From positions 5,001-69,000 of the forward strand of contig NZ_JAKFYQ010000001.1 of NCBI RefSeq assembly GCF_021533835.1: a stretch of 64,000 bases of DNA, given 5' to 3'. Positions within the stretch are counted from its first letter, which is position 1. Every line of letters begins with the position of its first letter. The notes beneath the pieces are model-generated. The model saw nothing but the letters and a program-made list of their open reading frames with translations, did no database searches and had not been told where the DNA came from. Of the stretch, positions 63,362-64,000 are shown in pieces. A program made the translations under genes and the position numbers. Source of the stretch: Synechococcus sp. Nb3U1. Its GTDB lineage: Bacteria > Cyanobacteriota > Cyanobacteriia > Thermostichales > Thermostichaceae.

Positions 63362-64000
63362 ATGGCAACCAAAACGGTGTTGGTAATCGACGATAGCATC
63401 ATGATCCGCAAAATGGTGGCCAGCATTCTGGCCGATCAGTTCGAGGTGCTAGAGGCCAAAGACGGCATGATTGGCTTAGAAACGGCCAAGAAATATCATC
63501 CCGATCTGATCTTGCTGGATTTTGTCATGCCGAAGATGGATGGCTATGATACGTTACAAGCGATTCGGCGCGAAGACAGCCTGAAAAACACTCCCGTGCT
63601 CATGATGTCGGGACTGAAAGAACAGGTGACCTCCCGCATTCCTGAGCCCTTTGTCGGCTTTGATTTTATCGAAAAACCTTTTGAGGCCGATGCCCTGCTC
63701 TCGCAAATTCGTAAGGCTCTGCAGGTCACCCCGAGGGTTGTGCCAGAGCCGGGATCCGAAAGCAACACCCAACTGGTCTTGAACAAGCTGACGGCGATCG
63801 AAACTCTACTGATTCAGGGCACTGAGAACTTAATTCAACGGGAGGTGGTTAGCCGGCTCTCTAATATTAACCAGCGCTTAGTCCGGCAGGAGGTCTGCAG
63901 TGCTAACCTGGAGGCGCAGCTTGCCAAGCTTACCAGTGAAGTGGAACGACATACTCGCGGTTTGGCTTTGATTGTCAATGAGCTACGACAGATACGGAAA
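63362..64000 (+). CDS. Response regulator, receiver domain with coiled-coil tail (cut by window end)
   Basis: 213 codons are visible without a stop, so the gene continues outside the window. The receiver domain (about 1-120) starts MATKTVLVIDDSIMIRKMVA. The acidic pair is at D10-D11, the phospho-acceptor aspartate is in LILLDFVMPKMDGYDT (about D53), and the conserved lysine is in FIEKPFEADAL. After it, a proline-containing linker leads to a predicted coiled coil (QLVLNKLTAIETLLIQGTEN onward). No DNA-binding domain is seen in the visible part. GGAGGATGG lies 8-16 bases before the ATG. What it regulates, and its kinase, are unknown. Confidence 0.88.
   Translation, partial: MATKTVLVIDDSIMIRKMVASILADQFEVLEAKDGMIGLETAKKYHPDLILLDFVMPKMDGYDTLQAIRREDSLKNTPVLMMSGLKEQVTSRIPEPFVGFDFIEKPFEADALLSQIRKALQVTPRVVPEPGSESNTQLVLNKLTAIETLLIQGTENLIQREVVSRLSNINQRLVRQEVCSANLEAQLAKLTSEVERHTRGLALIVNELRQIRK

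Overview
The window is about 64 kb of a unicellular cyanobacterial chromosome. The evidence is petG, nblS (hik33), ycf54, a CPP1-like J-domain protein, the panC-cmk fusion, plmA, and an RNase E with the arginine-rich cyanobacterial C-terminus. The palindrome GGGATCCC and shorter GGATCC cores recur very often on both strands, inside and outside genes, where most cyanobacteria carry HIP1 (GCGATCGC). From memory, this substitution is typical of the hot-spring Synechococcus JA (Thermostichus) group, so that is the most likely source. The genus is an inference; assignment to cyanobacteria is firm.

Layout. 1-493: 3' end of 23S rRNA, 5S rRNA and a strong terminator. 547-5830 (minus strand): a peptide ABC transporter operon (binding protein, DppB, DppC) ending in an M81/MlrC metallopeptidase. 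Two of its genes are broken: the binding protein has an in-frame stop made by a 9-bp duplication, and DppC lost one base in a homopolymer. Next to it (6074-6870) is the wreck of a PAS-histidine kinase. 6948-9315: a DUF1152 protein overlapping a cyclic deaminase-type amidohydrolase. 9392-18845: a putative tail-anchored protein, NrdR, an FeS photolyase/cryptochrome, a K+ channel, Maf, GatB, Rqc2/RqcH and threonine synthase. 19012-23055: petG (37 codons), panC-cmk, a CNNM/CBS protein and two small membrane proteins. 23201-27381 (minus): NblS, an ankyrin protein, an MBL-fold protein without its metal motif, and TrpG/PabA. 27601-41160 (plus): AcsA, a cysteine desulfurase, CPP1-like, a transpeptidase, a radical SAM-DUF2344 fusion, a long leader, rne, rnhB, tRNA-Arg(CCG) and a GNAT gene that runs out of the tRNA. 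41218-47539: MsrP, PrxQ, IF-3, small hypotheticals, aspartase and PlmA. 47814-51019: a YqiJ/NfeD-like protein with a flotillin, and a small protein. 51184-53711 (minus): DUF6464, a JAMM peptidase, a MoaD-like ubiquitin fold ending GGF, and a MoeZ-type E1/rhodanese. 53963-64000: ArgH, a small membrane protein, a GAF-PP2C phosphatase, a glycosyltransferase, an MFS transporter, Ycf54, a helical-repeat protein, a methyltransferase and a response regulator cut by the window end.

Most of the window is ordinary housekeeping. The parts worth most attention are the JAMM/ubiquitin-like/E1-rhodanese cassette, the decaying peptide-transport operon with its intact MlrC and dead kinase neighbour, a 105-bp terminal-inverted-repeat element in at least two good copies, the GNAT gene with no ordinary start codon outside the tRNA, and several conserved-looking proteins that lack the expected catalytic residues. 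No CRISPR array, prophage or complete insertion sequence was seen.
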